A stretch of DNA of 64,000 nt from Silicimonas sp. (GTDB taxonomy: Bacteria; Pseudomonadota; Alphaproteobacteria; Rhodobacterales; Rhodobacteraceae). Below the pieces are notes generated by a model, which made no database searches, was not told the DNA's origin, and saw only the letters and a list, made by a program, of their open reading frames with translations. The translations under genes were made by a program, and so were the position numbers. The stretch is taken from the NCBI GenBank assembly GCA_022819605.1, contig JAJEGW010000007.1, forward strand, positions 1-64,000. Direction: 5' to 3'. Positions 1 through 8,408 of the stretch are shown here, one piece after another (the stretch's first letter is position 1; each line of letters begins with the position of its first letter).

Positions 1-116
1 GCCTGGGAATAGTGCTCGTCCTGGTGGCGTTTCGGCGCATCCTTGTCGCGCCTTTCCGCGAGCTTCGCGTCCAGCGCCTCAAGCCGGGCCTTCCGATCCT
101 CGTCGGCTGCGGCCAT
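1..116 (-). CDS. atpI: ATP synthase protein I (AtpI), N-terminal part
   Basis: Only the first 38 or so codons lie in the window; the gene runs off the left edge. The reading frame from the ATG at 116 gives a charged N-terminus (MAAADEDRKARLEALDAKLA) followed by a segment ending HQDEHYSQA. This matches the soluble head of alphaproteobacterial AtpI, where a similar DEHYSQA stretch precedes two membrane helices. AtpI is a small inner-membrane protein encoded at the start of the F0 gene cluster; it helps assemble the c-ring of F1F0 ATP synthase. The membrane part is outside the window, so the call rests on the N-terminal pattern only. Confidence 0.7.
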   Translation of the reverse strand, partial: MAAADEDRKARLEALDAKLAERRDKDAPKRHQDEHYSQ

Positions 117-252
117 GCCAAAAACACCCCGTGAGAGTTCCAGCGCTGTCTAGGTAGGGAAGCAAGGCAAGTCAAGCGACCGCGAGTCGCCGACGAGGGA
201 CAGGCAACCATTTGATTCAAAATGATTAACGACGGGAACATCAGGATGGGTC

Positions 253-651
253 GTGAATGCCGGCGAGAACGGCATATTCAACCTTCCGGTTGACGGTCCG
301 GCGGTTTGCACGGCAGATGCAGCCATGAAACCGGCACTCGACGCCATATTTCATGCGCTTGCGGACCCGACGCGCCGGCAAATCCTCACCATGCTTCTCG
401 AGGACGACATGGCGGTCACGGACGTGGCGGAGCCCTTCGACATGTCGCTGGCCGCGATCTCCAAGCATCTCCGCGTGCTGGTTCACGCCGGATTGGTCAG
501 CCAGGAACGGCGAGGTCGGGTCACCTGGTGCCATCTTGAGCCGCAAGCCCTCAAGGACGCCAGCGTCTGGATGCAGGGCTTTGGCCAGTTCGAGCCAGTT
601 GACCTGGATGCATTCGAGGCGTTTCTGGAGCGCGAACTGGACCAGCAATGA
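253..651 (+). CDS. ArsR/SmtB-family winged-helix transcriptional regulator
   Basis: A 132-residue frame with the ArsR-family core: the opening FHALADPTRRQILTML helix and a winged-helix DNA-binding unit (VTDVAEPFDMSLAAISKHLRVL, then the wing LVSQERRGRVTW). No metal-binding cysteine pair of the ArsR/SmtB metal sensors is visible in the recognition helix, so it looks like the non-metal subclass often paired with an AHSA1/START-domain protein, but no such partner follows. The GTG start at 253 has an AGGAT-like ribosome site upstream. An in-frame ATG at 325 would start right before the conserved core (MKPALDAIFHALADPTRR) and is an equally good start. The target genes are unknown. Confidence 0.85.
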   Translation: MNAGENGIFNLPVDGPAVCTADAAMKPALDAIFHALADPTRRQILTMLLEDDMAVTDVAEPFDMSLAAISKHLRVLVHAGLVSQERRGRVTWCHLEPQALKDASVWMQGFGQFEPVDLDAFEAFLERELDQQ

Positions 652-963
652 AGTGCCCACGCGCTCCGCGGGCCAAGCACCTGTCGTCGCAGAGCGCCTC
701 GGTCAATACGTTGTGGTTGGCTCGCAAGGCGACCTGACTTCCAGGCAAGCGCGAGCTGCGGCAAGCCGCGAATTCACCGTCCCCGGTTTGCGGCTCGCTG
801 ATGCCTCGAATGCTCGCGAGGAATGCACAGGGTCCGGACAAGCGCCGGTGCCGTAACGCCGTATTTCGGAAGCGAAATTTCTGCTTGTTCCCGACATTCG
901 CCCAATTCCGGCATGTCCAATTCCGCAGGTGACGCGAATTTCGCGTCGTGATATCATGCATCC
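652..963. other. Intergenic region without a recognised gene
   Basis: About 310 bases between the ArsR-type gene and the large repeat protein. Open frames here are on both strands but none resembles a protein I know, and the longer minus-strand ones run on into the repeat gene as shadows. I see no terminator hairpin with a T-run. The last 60 bases presumably hold the promoter of the next gene, but no clear -35/-10 pair stands out. Confidence 0.5.
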
Positions 964-3591
964 ATGCGAAATTCTTGGGGTTTCGAACTCGACACGTCCG
1001 TTGTCCGGTTGATGCACCGGGACGACTTGGCGTGGACGGAAGTCGCCAAGGAAAGAATCGGAGGCGCAGATTTCGAAAAGCGCCTGAATGCAATGGTGGC
1101 GCTGATCGGAAACGACGCGGCGGCAGACCTGTTTTTTCCTCGCAACCAGATAGTGTACGCAGACGTCCAGATCGATCCCGACAGCGCCACGCGGCAGGAA
1201 CTCGAGCGCGCTCTCGACGAACATATGCCGCACCAGATCGGCGAAATGGATCTCGACTGGGAAGTGACAGGACAAGGCACCGTGCGGGTCGCGGCAATTG
1301 CGCTGGAGACCCTGAAAGCGGCACTGGACCTTGCCTCGGCAGGCGGCATCCGCATCGGCAAGTTCTCTTCGCTCGCTGATCCGGCCGACTTTCCGCGCTC
1401 GCCCAACTTCTGCGGACGTGGCGCGAATGTCCCGCTGCATTCCCTGATCGAGAGTGCCTCGCCCGGCAAGGCCCGCAAGTTGCCCTTTGCAGAGTTGGGC
1501 AACGGCTGGAGGAAACTGCTGGGCGCGAGCGGCCATCGCTTCCCGCAGTTTCGGCGAACCGGTGCAGCGGTCGCCGTCGCGCTCATTGGCGTCCTGGGAA
1601 TTTCAGGCTTGTTGTGGTCAGCACTGGCACCCGAATCCAAGACCCGCGAACAGTCGCTCGAAGATTGGTCCGAAGGGGTCCTGGCCTCGGGCAGGCCCCT
1701 GGCCGAACCGGCGTTCGCCGCGCGTGCGCTGGAGAGCATGGGCACGGCAGACGACCTCTTGCGGTCAAGGCCGCCGGTCATCCACGCCGACTCACGGCAA
1801 CTCTCGGACTTGTGGAGTCGGAGCGGACTCCAAGCGCCTGGCGATGACGCTGGCACCGCCGTCGCGTCCCTTTCGACGACCTTGGCACTGACGCAGCCGC
1901 ATGTCCTGCCTCCGCCGCAAGGCGGACACGACGCGCCAGAGGGCCTGGACACGGCAAACGATCTCTTGCAACTGCGGCCGCCGATCGTCCATGCGGACTC
2001 GCAGCGGCTGTCGGACCTGTGGCGGCAGAGCGAACTTCAGGCACCTGCCGACGACTCTGACACCACCGTCGCGGACCTGCCGACGATCCTGGCCTTGGCG
2101 CAACCGCATGTCCCGTTCCATCCGCAAGCCGGGAATGTCACGCCAGAAAGCCTGGGCATTGCGAACGAATTCTTGCGGCAACGCCCGTCGGTCGTCCTGG
2201 TCGACGCGCAACAACTGTCGGACTTGTGGCGGCGGAGCGAACTTCAAGTACCCGCCGACGACGTTGGCATTGCCGTCGCGTCCCTGCCGACAACATCGAC
2301 CTTGGTGCGACCGCATGCCCCGTCCCTGCCGCAAGCTGGGAACGACGCGCCGGAAAGTCTGGACACGGCGAATGAACTCTTGCGGCAACGCTCGCCGGTC
2401 GTCCTGGTCGACGCGCAACAACTGTCGGACTTGTGGAGCCGGGGCGGACTTCAGGTACCTGGCGATGACGCCGGCACTGCCGTCGCGTCCCTGCCAACCA
2501 CATTGGCCTTGGCACAGCCGCTTGTCCCGTCTCTACCGCATGCCGGACACGGCGCGCCCGAGGGCCTGGACGCGGCAAACGATCTCTTGCGGCTGCGGCT
2601 GCCGGTCGTCCAGGTCGATTCGCAGCGCCTGACGGATTTGTGGGGTCGGAGCGGGCTTCAGGCACCCGACGGCGACGCCGGCATCACGGTCGCGTCCCTG
2701 CCGACTTCACTGGGCCTGCCACAGCCGCATGTCCCGCCCCAACCGAAGGCCGGTCACAACGCACCTCTTGTCCTGGACGTTTCGCTCCCTGTGGAACCAG
2801 ATCCGTTGGCGCCAGTGACCGCAAGCCTCCCCATTCCGCACGAAGGTTCGCCACCGGGTACGAAATCGGCAATTGACCTTCCAGCATACGCCTCGCTGGA
2901 AGCACGTGACGTCCCGGAAAGCCCTGTCAGCGCAGGACCTGACCTGGCAGAAAGCGCCGCTCCCTCGCTCGCGCCACCGGAATTCCAGCCGCGCATGCGC
3001 CCCGAAGGGTTCACTGAACATGTCGAACGCCTGAAGTATGGCGGACGCACTCTTGCAGAACTCGCTACCCTGCATCCCAAGCAGCGTCCGGCTTCGGCCC
3101 AGCAACTTGCCGTCAGCTCTGCCAGCTCCGCGGAAGCACCTGTCGTTTTGATAGACTCCAAGTCACCGGGGATGCGGCCTGACGATTTCGATGCAATCAT
3201 CGCGGCGGTCGACACCCAGAGACGTGCCGCCGCCGCGGCGCGGGCATTGCGGGCGCTGCATGCCGCTAGGGAGGCGGAAGCCGCGCTAGTTGCAGATGCC
3301 GAGCCTGAATTGCGGCAGGGTGACACGACAAGCCGACGCACGTCGTCGCGCTCGACAGTTGCGCGGCGCGCGACGATTCCGAACGCGATCAGGCTCGAAG
3401 AAATAAACCTCGTGGGCGTCTACGGCACCACAGGTGATCGCCGCGCTCTCGTGCGCCTGCCGTCGGGGCGATACGTGCGCGTGAGGGTCGGAGATCGCGT
3501 CGACGGCGGCAGGGTCGCACGGATTACCGAAAGCGAACTGTTCTACCTGAAGGGCGCGCAGACGGTCTCGCTGAGAGTCCCGAGAGGCTGA
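964..3591 (+). CDS. Single-pass membrane protein: GspL/PilM-like N-terminus, five 69-residue repeats, PilP-like C-terminus
   Basis: An 875-residue protein. Residues 1-160 resemble the cytoplasmic half of GspL/PilM-type secretion or pilus scaffolds (LFFPRNQIVYADVQI, then a region ending in a WEVTGQGTVRVAAIA-type strand). A single membrane helix follows at about 199-219 (AAVAVALIGVLGISGLLW). Residues 265-609 are five tandem 69-residue repeats, then a Pro/Ala-rich linker. The last 70 residues (INLVGVYGTTGDRRALVRLP, GRYVRVRVGDRVDGG) look like the PilP/type II secretion domain in proteins often mislabelled translation initiation factor 2 in Rhodobacteraceae. I infer a cell-envelope scaffold with a cytoplasmic N-terminus and a periplasmic repeat region. 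It stands alone, without other pilus genes nearby, so its partner is unknown. Confidence 0.75.
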   Translation: MRNSWGFELDTSVVRLMHRDDLAWTEVAKERIGGADFEKRLNAMVALIGNDAAADLFFPRNQIVYADVQIDPDSATRQELERALDEHMPHQIGEMDLDWEVTGQGTVRVAAIALETLKAALDLASAGGIRIGKFSSLADPADFPRSPNFCGRGANVPLHSLIESASPGKARKLPFAELGNGWRKLLGASGHRFPQFRRTGAAVAVALIGVLGISGLLWSALAPESKTREQSLEDWSEGVLASGRPLAEPAFAARALESMGTADDLLRSRPPVIHADSRQLSDLWSRSGLQAPGDDAGTAVASLSTTLALTQPHVLPPPQGGHDAPEGLDTANDLLQLRPPIVHADSQRLSDLWRQSELQAPADDSDTTVADLPTILALAQPHVPFHPQAGNVTPESLGIANEFLRQRPSVVLVDAQQLSDLWRRSELQVPADDVGIAVASLPTTSTLVRPHAPSLPQAGNDAPESLDTANELLRQRSPVVLVDAQQLSDLWSRGGLQVPGDDAGTAVASLPTTLALAQPLVPSLPHAGHGAPEGLDAANDLLRLRLPVVQVDSQRLTDLWGRSGLQAPDGDAGITVASLPTSLGLPQPHVPPQPKAGHNAPLVLDVSLPVEPDPLAPVTASLPIPHEGSPPGTKSAIDLPAYASLEARDVPESPVSAGPDLAESAAPSLAPPEFQPRMRPEGFTEHVERLKYGGRTLAELATLHPKQRPASAQQLAVSSASSAEAPVVLIDSKSPGMRPDDFDAIIAAVDTQRRAAAAARALRALHAAREAEAALVADAEPELRQGDTTSRRTSSRSTVARRATIPNAIRLEEINLVGVYGTTGDRRALVRLPSGRYVRVRVGDRVDGGRVARITESELFYLKGAQTVSLRVPRG
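1756..2790 (+). repeat. Five in-frame tandem repeats of exactly 207 bp
   Basis: Units begin at 1756, 1963, 2170, 2377 and 2584, each with a CTC or TTC codon of an L/F-L motif, and each exactly 207 bp (69 codons). Each unit carries the pattern LL(R/Q)-R-P-V-D-(S/A)-(R/Q)-L-(S/T)-DLW-R-(G/E)-LQ-(A/V)-P followed by a hydrophobic/Pro linker. Copies differ at many codons but show no insertions or deletions. The second and fifth units share features (LDTAND/LDAAND, DSQRL) and the third and fourth share others (VVLVDAQQLSDLW), which suggests rounds of duplication rather than a single expansion. Confidence 0.9.
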
Positions 3592-3626
3592 CGGGACGGA
3601 ACCGCGCGCTGCAGACCGGCCAACCG

Positions 3627-4730
3627 CTATTCGGCAGCCGTTTCGCCGTACTCCCCACTTGCCAGTTCCTCGGCCTCGATCGATTCGAAGAGCGCCTTGA
3701 AATTGCCTTCCCCGAATCCCTCGTCACCCTTCCTCTGGATGAACTCGAAGAAGATCGGCCCGATCACGGTCTTCGAGAATATCTGCAGCAGAATCCTGGT
3801 CTCGCCTCCGTCCACGACCCCTTCCCCATCGATCAGGATGCCGTGCCTCTTCATCCTCTCGATCGGCTCGCCGTGACCGACGACGCGTTCCCGTGACAGT
3901 TCGTAATAGGTGTCCGGGGGCGGCTGCATGAAACGAACGCCGTTCTCGTGGATTGCATCGGTCGCGTCATAGATGTCGCGCGCCCCGACGGCGATGTGCT
4001 GGATGCCTTCGCCGTTGTATCTCTTCAGGTAGTTGACGATCTGGCCTGTCTCGCCGCGATCCTCGTTGATCGGAATGCGAATCCTGCCGCATGGCGACGT
4101 GAGGGCGCGGCTGTAGAGACCCGTGTACTTGCCCTGGATGTCGAAGAATCGGATTTCCCTGAAGTTGAACAGGTCGCCGTAGAACCGGAACCACACGTCC
4201 ATGTTGCCCTTGAAGACGTTGTGGGTCAGGTGATCGATGTACCAGAACCCCACCCCTTCGGGCTTGCTGGCCGCCAGCCAGTTGAATTCCTCGTTGTAAG
4301 GCGAGGTCTCGTGATAGCGGTCGATGAAGTAGATGAGGCTGCCGCCAATTCCGACGACGGCCGGCACGTCCATGGTCTTGCCCGGTCCTGCATACTCTTC
4401 GGCCCCGAGCGCAACGGCACGCGCAAGGGCCTGTTTCGCGTCAACGACACGCCAGGCCATGGAGGGCGCACCGGGCCCGTGCTTCCCGATGAATGCGTCC
4501 GCATGGCTGTATGGCTCGGCGTTGATGACGTAGGTTATGTCGCCCTGCTGCCAAAGTTCCACGGCCTTGGTCTTGTGCGTCGCGGCATGCGCATATCCCA
4601 TCCTGGCGAACAGGGCCCGGAGTTCCTGCGGCTCGGGATGAGCGAACTCGACGAACTCGAACCCGTCGGTTCCGACCGGGTTCTCGGGCGTGATCCTGGA
4701 CTTTGGCGCGTCATGCGGGAAAGGGCCCAC
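3627..4730 (-). CDS. hpd: 4-hydroxyphenylpyruvate dioxygenase
   Basis: Converts 4-hydroxyphenylpyruvate to homogentisate in tyrosine degradation. The 367-residue product has the two vicinal-oxygen-chelate halves of the family. Iron ligands are visible as the His of IDHLTHNVF, the His of GIQHIAVGARDI and the Glu of IFFEFIQRKG, and the C-terminal gate helix motif GFGEGNFKALFESIE is present. The start is taken as GTG at 4730 because AGAAGGAG lies 8 bases upstream and the product then begins GPFPHDAP like other family members; an ATG at 4760 has no such site. Homogentisate dioxygenase and later pathway genes are not in the window. Divergent from an Lrp-type gene that may control it. Confidence 0.95.
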   Translation of the reverse strand: MGPFPHDAPKSRITPENPVGTDGFEFVEFAHPEPQELRALFARMGYAHAATHKTKAVELWQQGDITYVINAEPYSHADAFIGKHGPGAPSMAWRVVDAKQALARAVALGAEEYAGPGKTMDVPAVVGIGGSLIYFIDRYHETSPYNEEFNWLAASKPEGVGFWYIDHLTHNVFKGNMDVWFRFYGDLFNFREIRFFDIQGKYTGLYSRALTSPCGRIRIPINEDRGETGQIVNYLKRYNGEGIQHIAVGARDIYDATDAIHENGVRFMQPPPDTYYELSRERVVGHGEPIERMKRHGILIDGEGVVDGGETRILLQIFSKTVIGPIFFEFIQRKGDEGFGEGNFKALFESIEAEELASGEYGETAAE

Positions 4731-4863
4731 TTTCACATCTCCTTCTGCGGCACAGCACAACCATAGCGCCTTTGCGGCGCGTGTTTTGCGCGTCTTTCAG
4801 GCGTCAACCCATTTCTTATGCAAAAGTATTGCGTATTTGATGCAGAAAATGCAAAATTCCCGC
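4731..4863. promoter_or_regulatory. Shared hpd / lrp-type promoter region with a GCAA-N5-TTGC dyad
   Basis: This 133-base AT-rich gap separates the divergent hpd and Lrp-type genes. It contains the dyad GCAAAAGTATTGC (4820-4832) followed by two direct ATGCA-AAA-like repeats (4840-4856). Lrp/AsnC proteins bind AT-rich, partly palindromic repeats next to their own gene, so these are the best candidate operators. The assignment is inference. Confidence 0.45.
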
Positions 4864-5325
4864 ATGTCAGGCATAGACGATACTGATCTTCGACTTCTGG
4901 CCGCACTTGAAGGCAACGCACAACTGACGTCCGAGAAGCTCGGTGACATGCTGCACCTCTCGCAAAGCCAGGTCGGACGGCGGCGGCAGCGCCTTGAAGC
5001 CGAAGGCTATATCGAGGGCTACCGCGCCCGGATCTCTGCAATCCAGCTCGGACTGTCGGTGCAGGCCTTCGTGGCCGTCCAGATGGCGAGCCACGCACCC
5101 GCCCTGATCAGGACATTCGTTCGGACCATCGAATCCCGACGCGAAATCACCAGCGCCTGGACCATGACGGGTGAGGCGGACTATCTCCTAAGGGTCTATT
5201 GTGCCGACTTGCCGGCGTTCAACCGGCTGATCCACGAGGTCCTGCTGCCCCACCCTGCGGTCGCTCGCGTGCAAAGCCAGATCGTCATGGAGCAGATCAA
5301 GGTGGACGGGCCGTTGCCGGTCTGA
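4864..5325 (+). CDS. Lrp/AsnC-family transcriptional regulator
   Basis: The product from the ATG at 4864 has 153 residues: an N-terminal helix-turn-helix (DDTDLRLLAALEGNAQLTSE, then LSQSQVGRRRQRLEAEGYIEGY) and a C-terminal RAM/AsnC ligand-binding domain (VQAFVAVQM, TGEADYLLRVYCADL). In-frame ATGs at 4840 and 4849 add a few residues and cannot be excluded. Such proteins usually sense amino acids and control a neighbouring catabolic gene. The divergent hpd gene makes tyrosine or phenylalanine degradation the likely target; that link is inferred from position. Confidence 0.9.
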   Translation: MSGIDDTDLRLLAALEGNAQLTSEKLGDMLHLSQSQVGRRRQRLEAEGYIEGYRARISAIQLGLSVQAFVAVQMASHAPALIRTFVRTIESRREITSAWTMTGEADYLLRVYCADLPAFNRLIHEVLLPHPAVARVQSQIVMEQIKVDGPLPV

Positions 5326-5379
5326 CTCCTTCCGTGGAGCGCCCTGCATCTCATGCCGGTCCGCCGTGATCGAAGGCGC

Positions 5380-6414
5380 CTACTGGCGGCTCGAACCTTG
5401 ACGCGGGCTTGACCTCCTTGGAGGGGCAGACGAATCCCGGAGTATCAGTCTCACCTCGACCGAATTGTGCATTGCCACTTCGTCTCCACCCAGCTTGCCC
5501 AGAATGAACTCTGCAGCAGCAATGCCCATGTCTCTTGCGGGGACGTCGATCGTCGTCAGCGGCGGGTTGGAGTGCATCGCGAACTCGAGATTGTCGAAGC
5601 CGACGACGGAAATGTCGCCGGGAACTTCCAGTCCCCGCGCGCTGCACTCGATGAGCGCCCCCAGCGCCAGAACGTCGTTGCCGCAGACAATGGCGGTGGG
5701 CTGCGGTGCGTCACGTGACAGGAGAAGCGCGCAGGCCTTCTTGCCGTCTGAAATGGAATACGGCGACTCGATGACCCTTGAGGCGGGCAGCGGAATGCCG
5801 TGGCGCGCAAGTTCCGCTCGAATTCCTTCGAGCCGCCTTGTCGTGCGATCGTTGTCCTCCGTTATCCCGGAAATGACGCAAATGTTCGAATGTCCGAGAT
5901 GAACCAGGTGCTGGGCAATGATCGCTGCCGAAGCGGAATTGTCAAAGCCGGCGGTTGGGTAGATGCTCTTGGGATCGTAGGTATAGGTGTTGACAAACGG
6001 AACGTTGAATTGGTGCAGCAACCCGTAGAGCTCCGGCCGATGATAGTCTCCGACAAGTATCAGCGCCTCGGCACCGCGCTCGAGCAGCAGTCTGGCCTCC
6101 CTGAGCTCAGCCTCCAGGTCATAGTCAAAGGTGGCGATCAGCGTCGAAATGCCCGCCACCGAGAGCTGCGAGCCCGCGGCACTGACAAGCCGGGCATAGA
6201 GCGCGTAGTCCAGGGTCGGGATCAGGACTCCGACCATGTGCGATCGCTGGGAACGCAATGCGCGTGCCGCGTGATTCCGAACGTACCCGAGCTCAAGCAT
6301 CGCCCTCTGGATCCGCGACCGCATTTCGGGCGCCACCTTGTCCGGGTTGTTGACCGCCCGCGAAACCGTCGCCGGCGCACACCCGGCAAGCCTGGCAACG
6401 TCCGTGATTCGCAC
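5380..6414 (-). CDS. LacI-family transcriptional repressor
   Basis: From GTG at 6414 the 344-residue product begins VRITDVARLAGCAPATVSRA, the standard LacI-family DNA-binding start, followed by the hinge helix and a periplasmic-binding-protein-like effector domain (VGVLIPTLDYALYARLVSAA, TAIVCGNDVLALGALIECSA, ISVVGFDNLEF). A TTG at 6480 would add 22 unconserved residues but would place operator-like sequence (6431-6444) inside the coding region, so 6414 is preferred. It is divergent from the dctQ-dctM-M24-dctP operon. A perfect LacI-type palindrome in front of dctQ makes that operon its probable target. The effector is presumably the imported substrate or a product of it; its identity is not readable. 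Confidence 0.9.
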   Translation of the reverse strand: MRITDVARLAGCAPATVSRAVNNPDKVAPEMRSRIQRAMLELGYVRNHAARALRSQRSHMVGVLIPTLDYALYARLVSAAGSQLSVAGISTLIATFDYDLEAELREARLLLERGAEALILVGDYHRPELYGLLHQFNVPFVNTYTYDPKSIYPTAGFDNSASAAIIAQHLVHLGHSNICVISGITEDNDRTTRRLEGIRAELARHGIPLPASRVIESPYSISDGKKACALLLSRDAPQPTAIVCGNDVLALGALIECSARGLEVPGDISVVGFDNLEFAMHSNPPLTTIDVPARDMGIAAAEFILGKLGGDEVAMHNSVEVRLILRDSSAPPRRSSPRQGSSRQ

Positions 6415-6430
6415 GCGCGATGCTGTCTCT

Positions 6431-6444
6431 TGAAATCGATATTT
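6431..6444. promoter_or_regulatory. Half-conserved LacI-type operator upstream of the repressor gene
   Basis: TGAAATCGATATTT matches the perfect palindrome at 6550 in 11 of 14 positions, with the left arm and the central CG intact. It lies 17 bases upstream of the GTG start of the repressor. Autoregulation is the natural reading. Confidence 0.5.
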
Positions 6445-6549
6445 TGAATCAGTCGTCAAATTGGGACTCGCGCATCTCAACTAATCGTACCGTACCAGAA
6501 GGTTACGGACTTGGACAGGAAAAGTGTTGACTCGGTCTTCCATTTGATG

Positions 6550-6563
6550 TGAAATCGATTTCA
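6550..6563. promoter_or_regulatory. Perfect LacI-family operator palindrome
   Basis: TGAAATCGATTTCA is an exact 14-base inverted repeat with the central CG typical of LacI-family sites. It sits 8 bases before the earliest dctQ start and between two divergent genes, where bound repressor would block initiation or elongation into the TRAP operon. Confidence 0.75.
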
Positions 6564-6570
6564 TAAGAGT

Positions 6571-7095
6571 GTGAAGCCTCATGGGGAGGGGATGCCGCAC
6601 TTGGGTACAGGCCAAAATTCGAGGATCCTGACCGCGCTCCTTGGTGTCGCGAAGCTCTCCCTAATCGCGATTTCCGTTTTGATGATCGTGGTCACCCTGG
6701 CCCAGGTGATCTTCAGATACGTCATCGCGGCTCCCCTCCCCTGGTCGGAGGAACTGGCGCGGTACTGTTTCGTGTGGATCGTCTTTCTGGGCGGCGCGAT
6801 CGGCCTGTCGCGCGGAATTCACCTGGGCGTCGACTTGTTCGTGAACCTGCTTCCCGAGCGGTTCAGAGTTGGAGTCGAGATCCTCTCGAACGTGTTGATT
6901 TCGTGTTTCGCGGCCTCAGTCATCTTCGCGAGCTACCCGGTCATCAGCATGAACATGATGCAACACTCTCCCGCATTGGGCGTGAAGATGTCCTGGATCT
7001 ACATCGCGATTCCAATTTCGATGGGCCTGATTTTTTTGATTTGCCTGGAACGTACCATTGCCATCCTGCGTGGCCGCAGCGAGCAGGAGGGTTAG
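6571..7095 (+). CDS. dctQ: TRAP transporter small permease subunit (DctQ family)
   Basis: A 174-residue inner-membrane protein with four hydrophobic segments (about 20-45, 60-78, 98-120 and 140-160). The DctQ signature region is visible as QVIFRYVIAAPLPWSEELAR and the following FLGGAIGLSRGIHLGVDLFV. It pairs with DctM to form the sodium-driven permease. The first start is GTG 6571; ATG 6592 sits behind GGGGAGGG and may be the real one. It is the first gene of the LacI-controlled operon. Confidence 0.93.
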   Translation: MKPHGEGMPHLGTGQNSRILTALLGVAKLSLIAISVLMIVVTLAQVIFRYVIAAPLPWSEELARYCFVWIVFLGGAIGLSRGIHLGVDLFVNLLPERFRVGVEILSNVLISCFAASVIFASYPVISMNMMQHSPALGVKMSWIYIAIPISMGLIFLICLERTIAILRGRSEQEG

Positions 7096-7104
7096 GGCAC
7101 TCCG

Positions 7105-8382
7105 ATGCTGGCGATCCTGTTCACCACCTTTTTCGTTCTGCTGGTGTTCAACATACCGATCGCCTTTGCGCTTGGCATCGCATCGGCCCTGACGCTCTGG
7201 ATTGACAGCACGCTGCCGCTCAACAGCATCGTCACGCGAGCCTTCGTGGGCGTCGATTCCTTCACGCTGCTGGCGATCCCGTTCTTCATCATCGCGGGCG
7301 AATTGATGAACGCCTGCGGAATCACCGAGCGCATCGTCGCCTTTTCGAAGTCTCTCGTCGGGCACATTCGCGGCGGCCTGGCACATGTGACCATCATGTC
7401 CAACATGTTCTTTTCGGGAATTTCCGGATCGGCAACCGCGGATGCCTCGGCCCTGGGATCTATGATGATCCCGGCCATGAAGAAGAACGGATTCGATGGC
7501 GACTATGCCGTCGCCGTCAATGCCTCGGCCAGCGCCATGGGCCCCATCATTCCGCCCAGCATCATGATGGTGATCTACGGCTCCATCGCCAATGTCTCGA
7601 TTGCCCAGCTGTTCCTTGGCGGCTTCGTGCCCGGGCTGCTCGTCGCGGCGGGACTGATGGCAATGGCATATGTCATCGCGAAGAAACGCGGCTACCCGGC
7701 GCCGCCGCGATCCGAACTTCCACCCGTGTTGCCCGCCTTCCGCGATGCGCTTTGGGCGCTCGCAATGCCGGTGATCATTCTGGGCGGAATTTTCTCGGGC
7801 GTGTTCACGGCGACCGAGGCGGGCGTGGTCGCGGTGGCCTATGCGACAATCGTGGGCACCTTCATCTATCGCACGCTCACGTTCGAGCTCTTCGGAAAGC
7901 TGCTGGTGGATGCGGCCGTGACCACCGCCGCCGCGATGTTCCTGATCGCGATGGCGACCTCGTTTGCCTGGCTGCTGGCCTGGGAGGGGTTTGGCGCGGC
8001 GGTCCTGGACGTTCTCGGCGGCCTCACGACGAATCCGACACTCGCTGTTCTGCTGATCCTTGGGTTCATCCTGATCCTGGGACTGTTCATCGAGGGCATC
8101 CCGATCCTGATCATATTCACGCCTGTCGTGCTGCCCGTCATTCAAGGGCTCGGCATTGACCCGGTCTACTTCGGCGTTGTCCTGGTCATGGCAGTCGTCA
8201 TCGGGTCGGTGACGCCGCCGGTGGGCATCCTGACCTACATCTGCTGCTCCATCGCGGGACTGACCATTTCGCAGGCATTCCGTGCACTGGTGCCGTTCTG
8301 CGCGGTGCTGATCGCCGTCCTCATCGCCGTCGCCGTGTTTCCGGGCCTGATCATGACCATCCCGAACCTCTTCAGTCACTAG
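7105..8382 (+). CDS. dctM: TRAP transporter large permease subunit (DctM family)
   Basis: A 425-residue, highly hydrophobic protein with the DctM repeat pattern: an early NIPIAFALGIASALTLW helix, the conserved GSATADASALGSMMIPAMKK loop, MGPIIPPSIMMVIYG, and the second-half counterpart IGSVTPPVGILTYICCSIAG. It forms the transport channel with DctQ and receives substrate from the periplasmic DctP encoded three genes downstream. It starts 9 bases after dctQ stops, so the pair is almost certainly co-transcribed. Confidence 0.96.
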   Translation: MLAILFTTFFVLLVFNIPIAFALGIASALTLWIDSTLPLNSIVTRAFVGVDSFTLLAIPFFIIAGELMNACGITERIVAFSKSLVGHIRGGLAHVTIMSNMFFSGISGSATADASALGSMMIPAMKKNGFDGDYAVAVNASASAMGPIIPPSIMMVIYGSIANVSIAQLFLGGFVPGLLVAAGLMAMAYVIAKKRGYPAPPRSELPPVLPAFRDALWALAMPVIILGGIFSGVFTATEAGVVAVAYATIVGTFIYRTLTFELFGKLLVDAAVTTAAAMFLIAMATSFAWLLAWEGFGAAVLDVLGGLTTNPTLAVLLILGFILILGLFIEGIPILIIFTPVVLPVIQGLGIDPVYFGVVLVMAVVIGSVTPPVGILTYICCSIAGLTISQAFRALVPFCAVLIAVLIAVAVFPGLIMTIPNLFSH

Positions 8383-8408
8383 CCTCAAGAATTGGAAGGA
8401 TATTCTCC

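Noticed and set aside
6916..8388. 490-codon minus-strand frame opposite dctM
   Set aside because: Its composition is dominated by Asp, His, Arg and Gln, as expected from the complement of a membrane-protein gene. It is a shadow.
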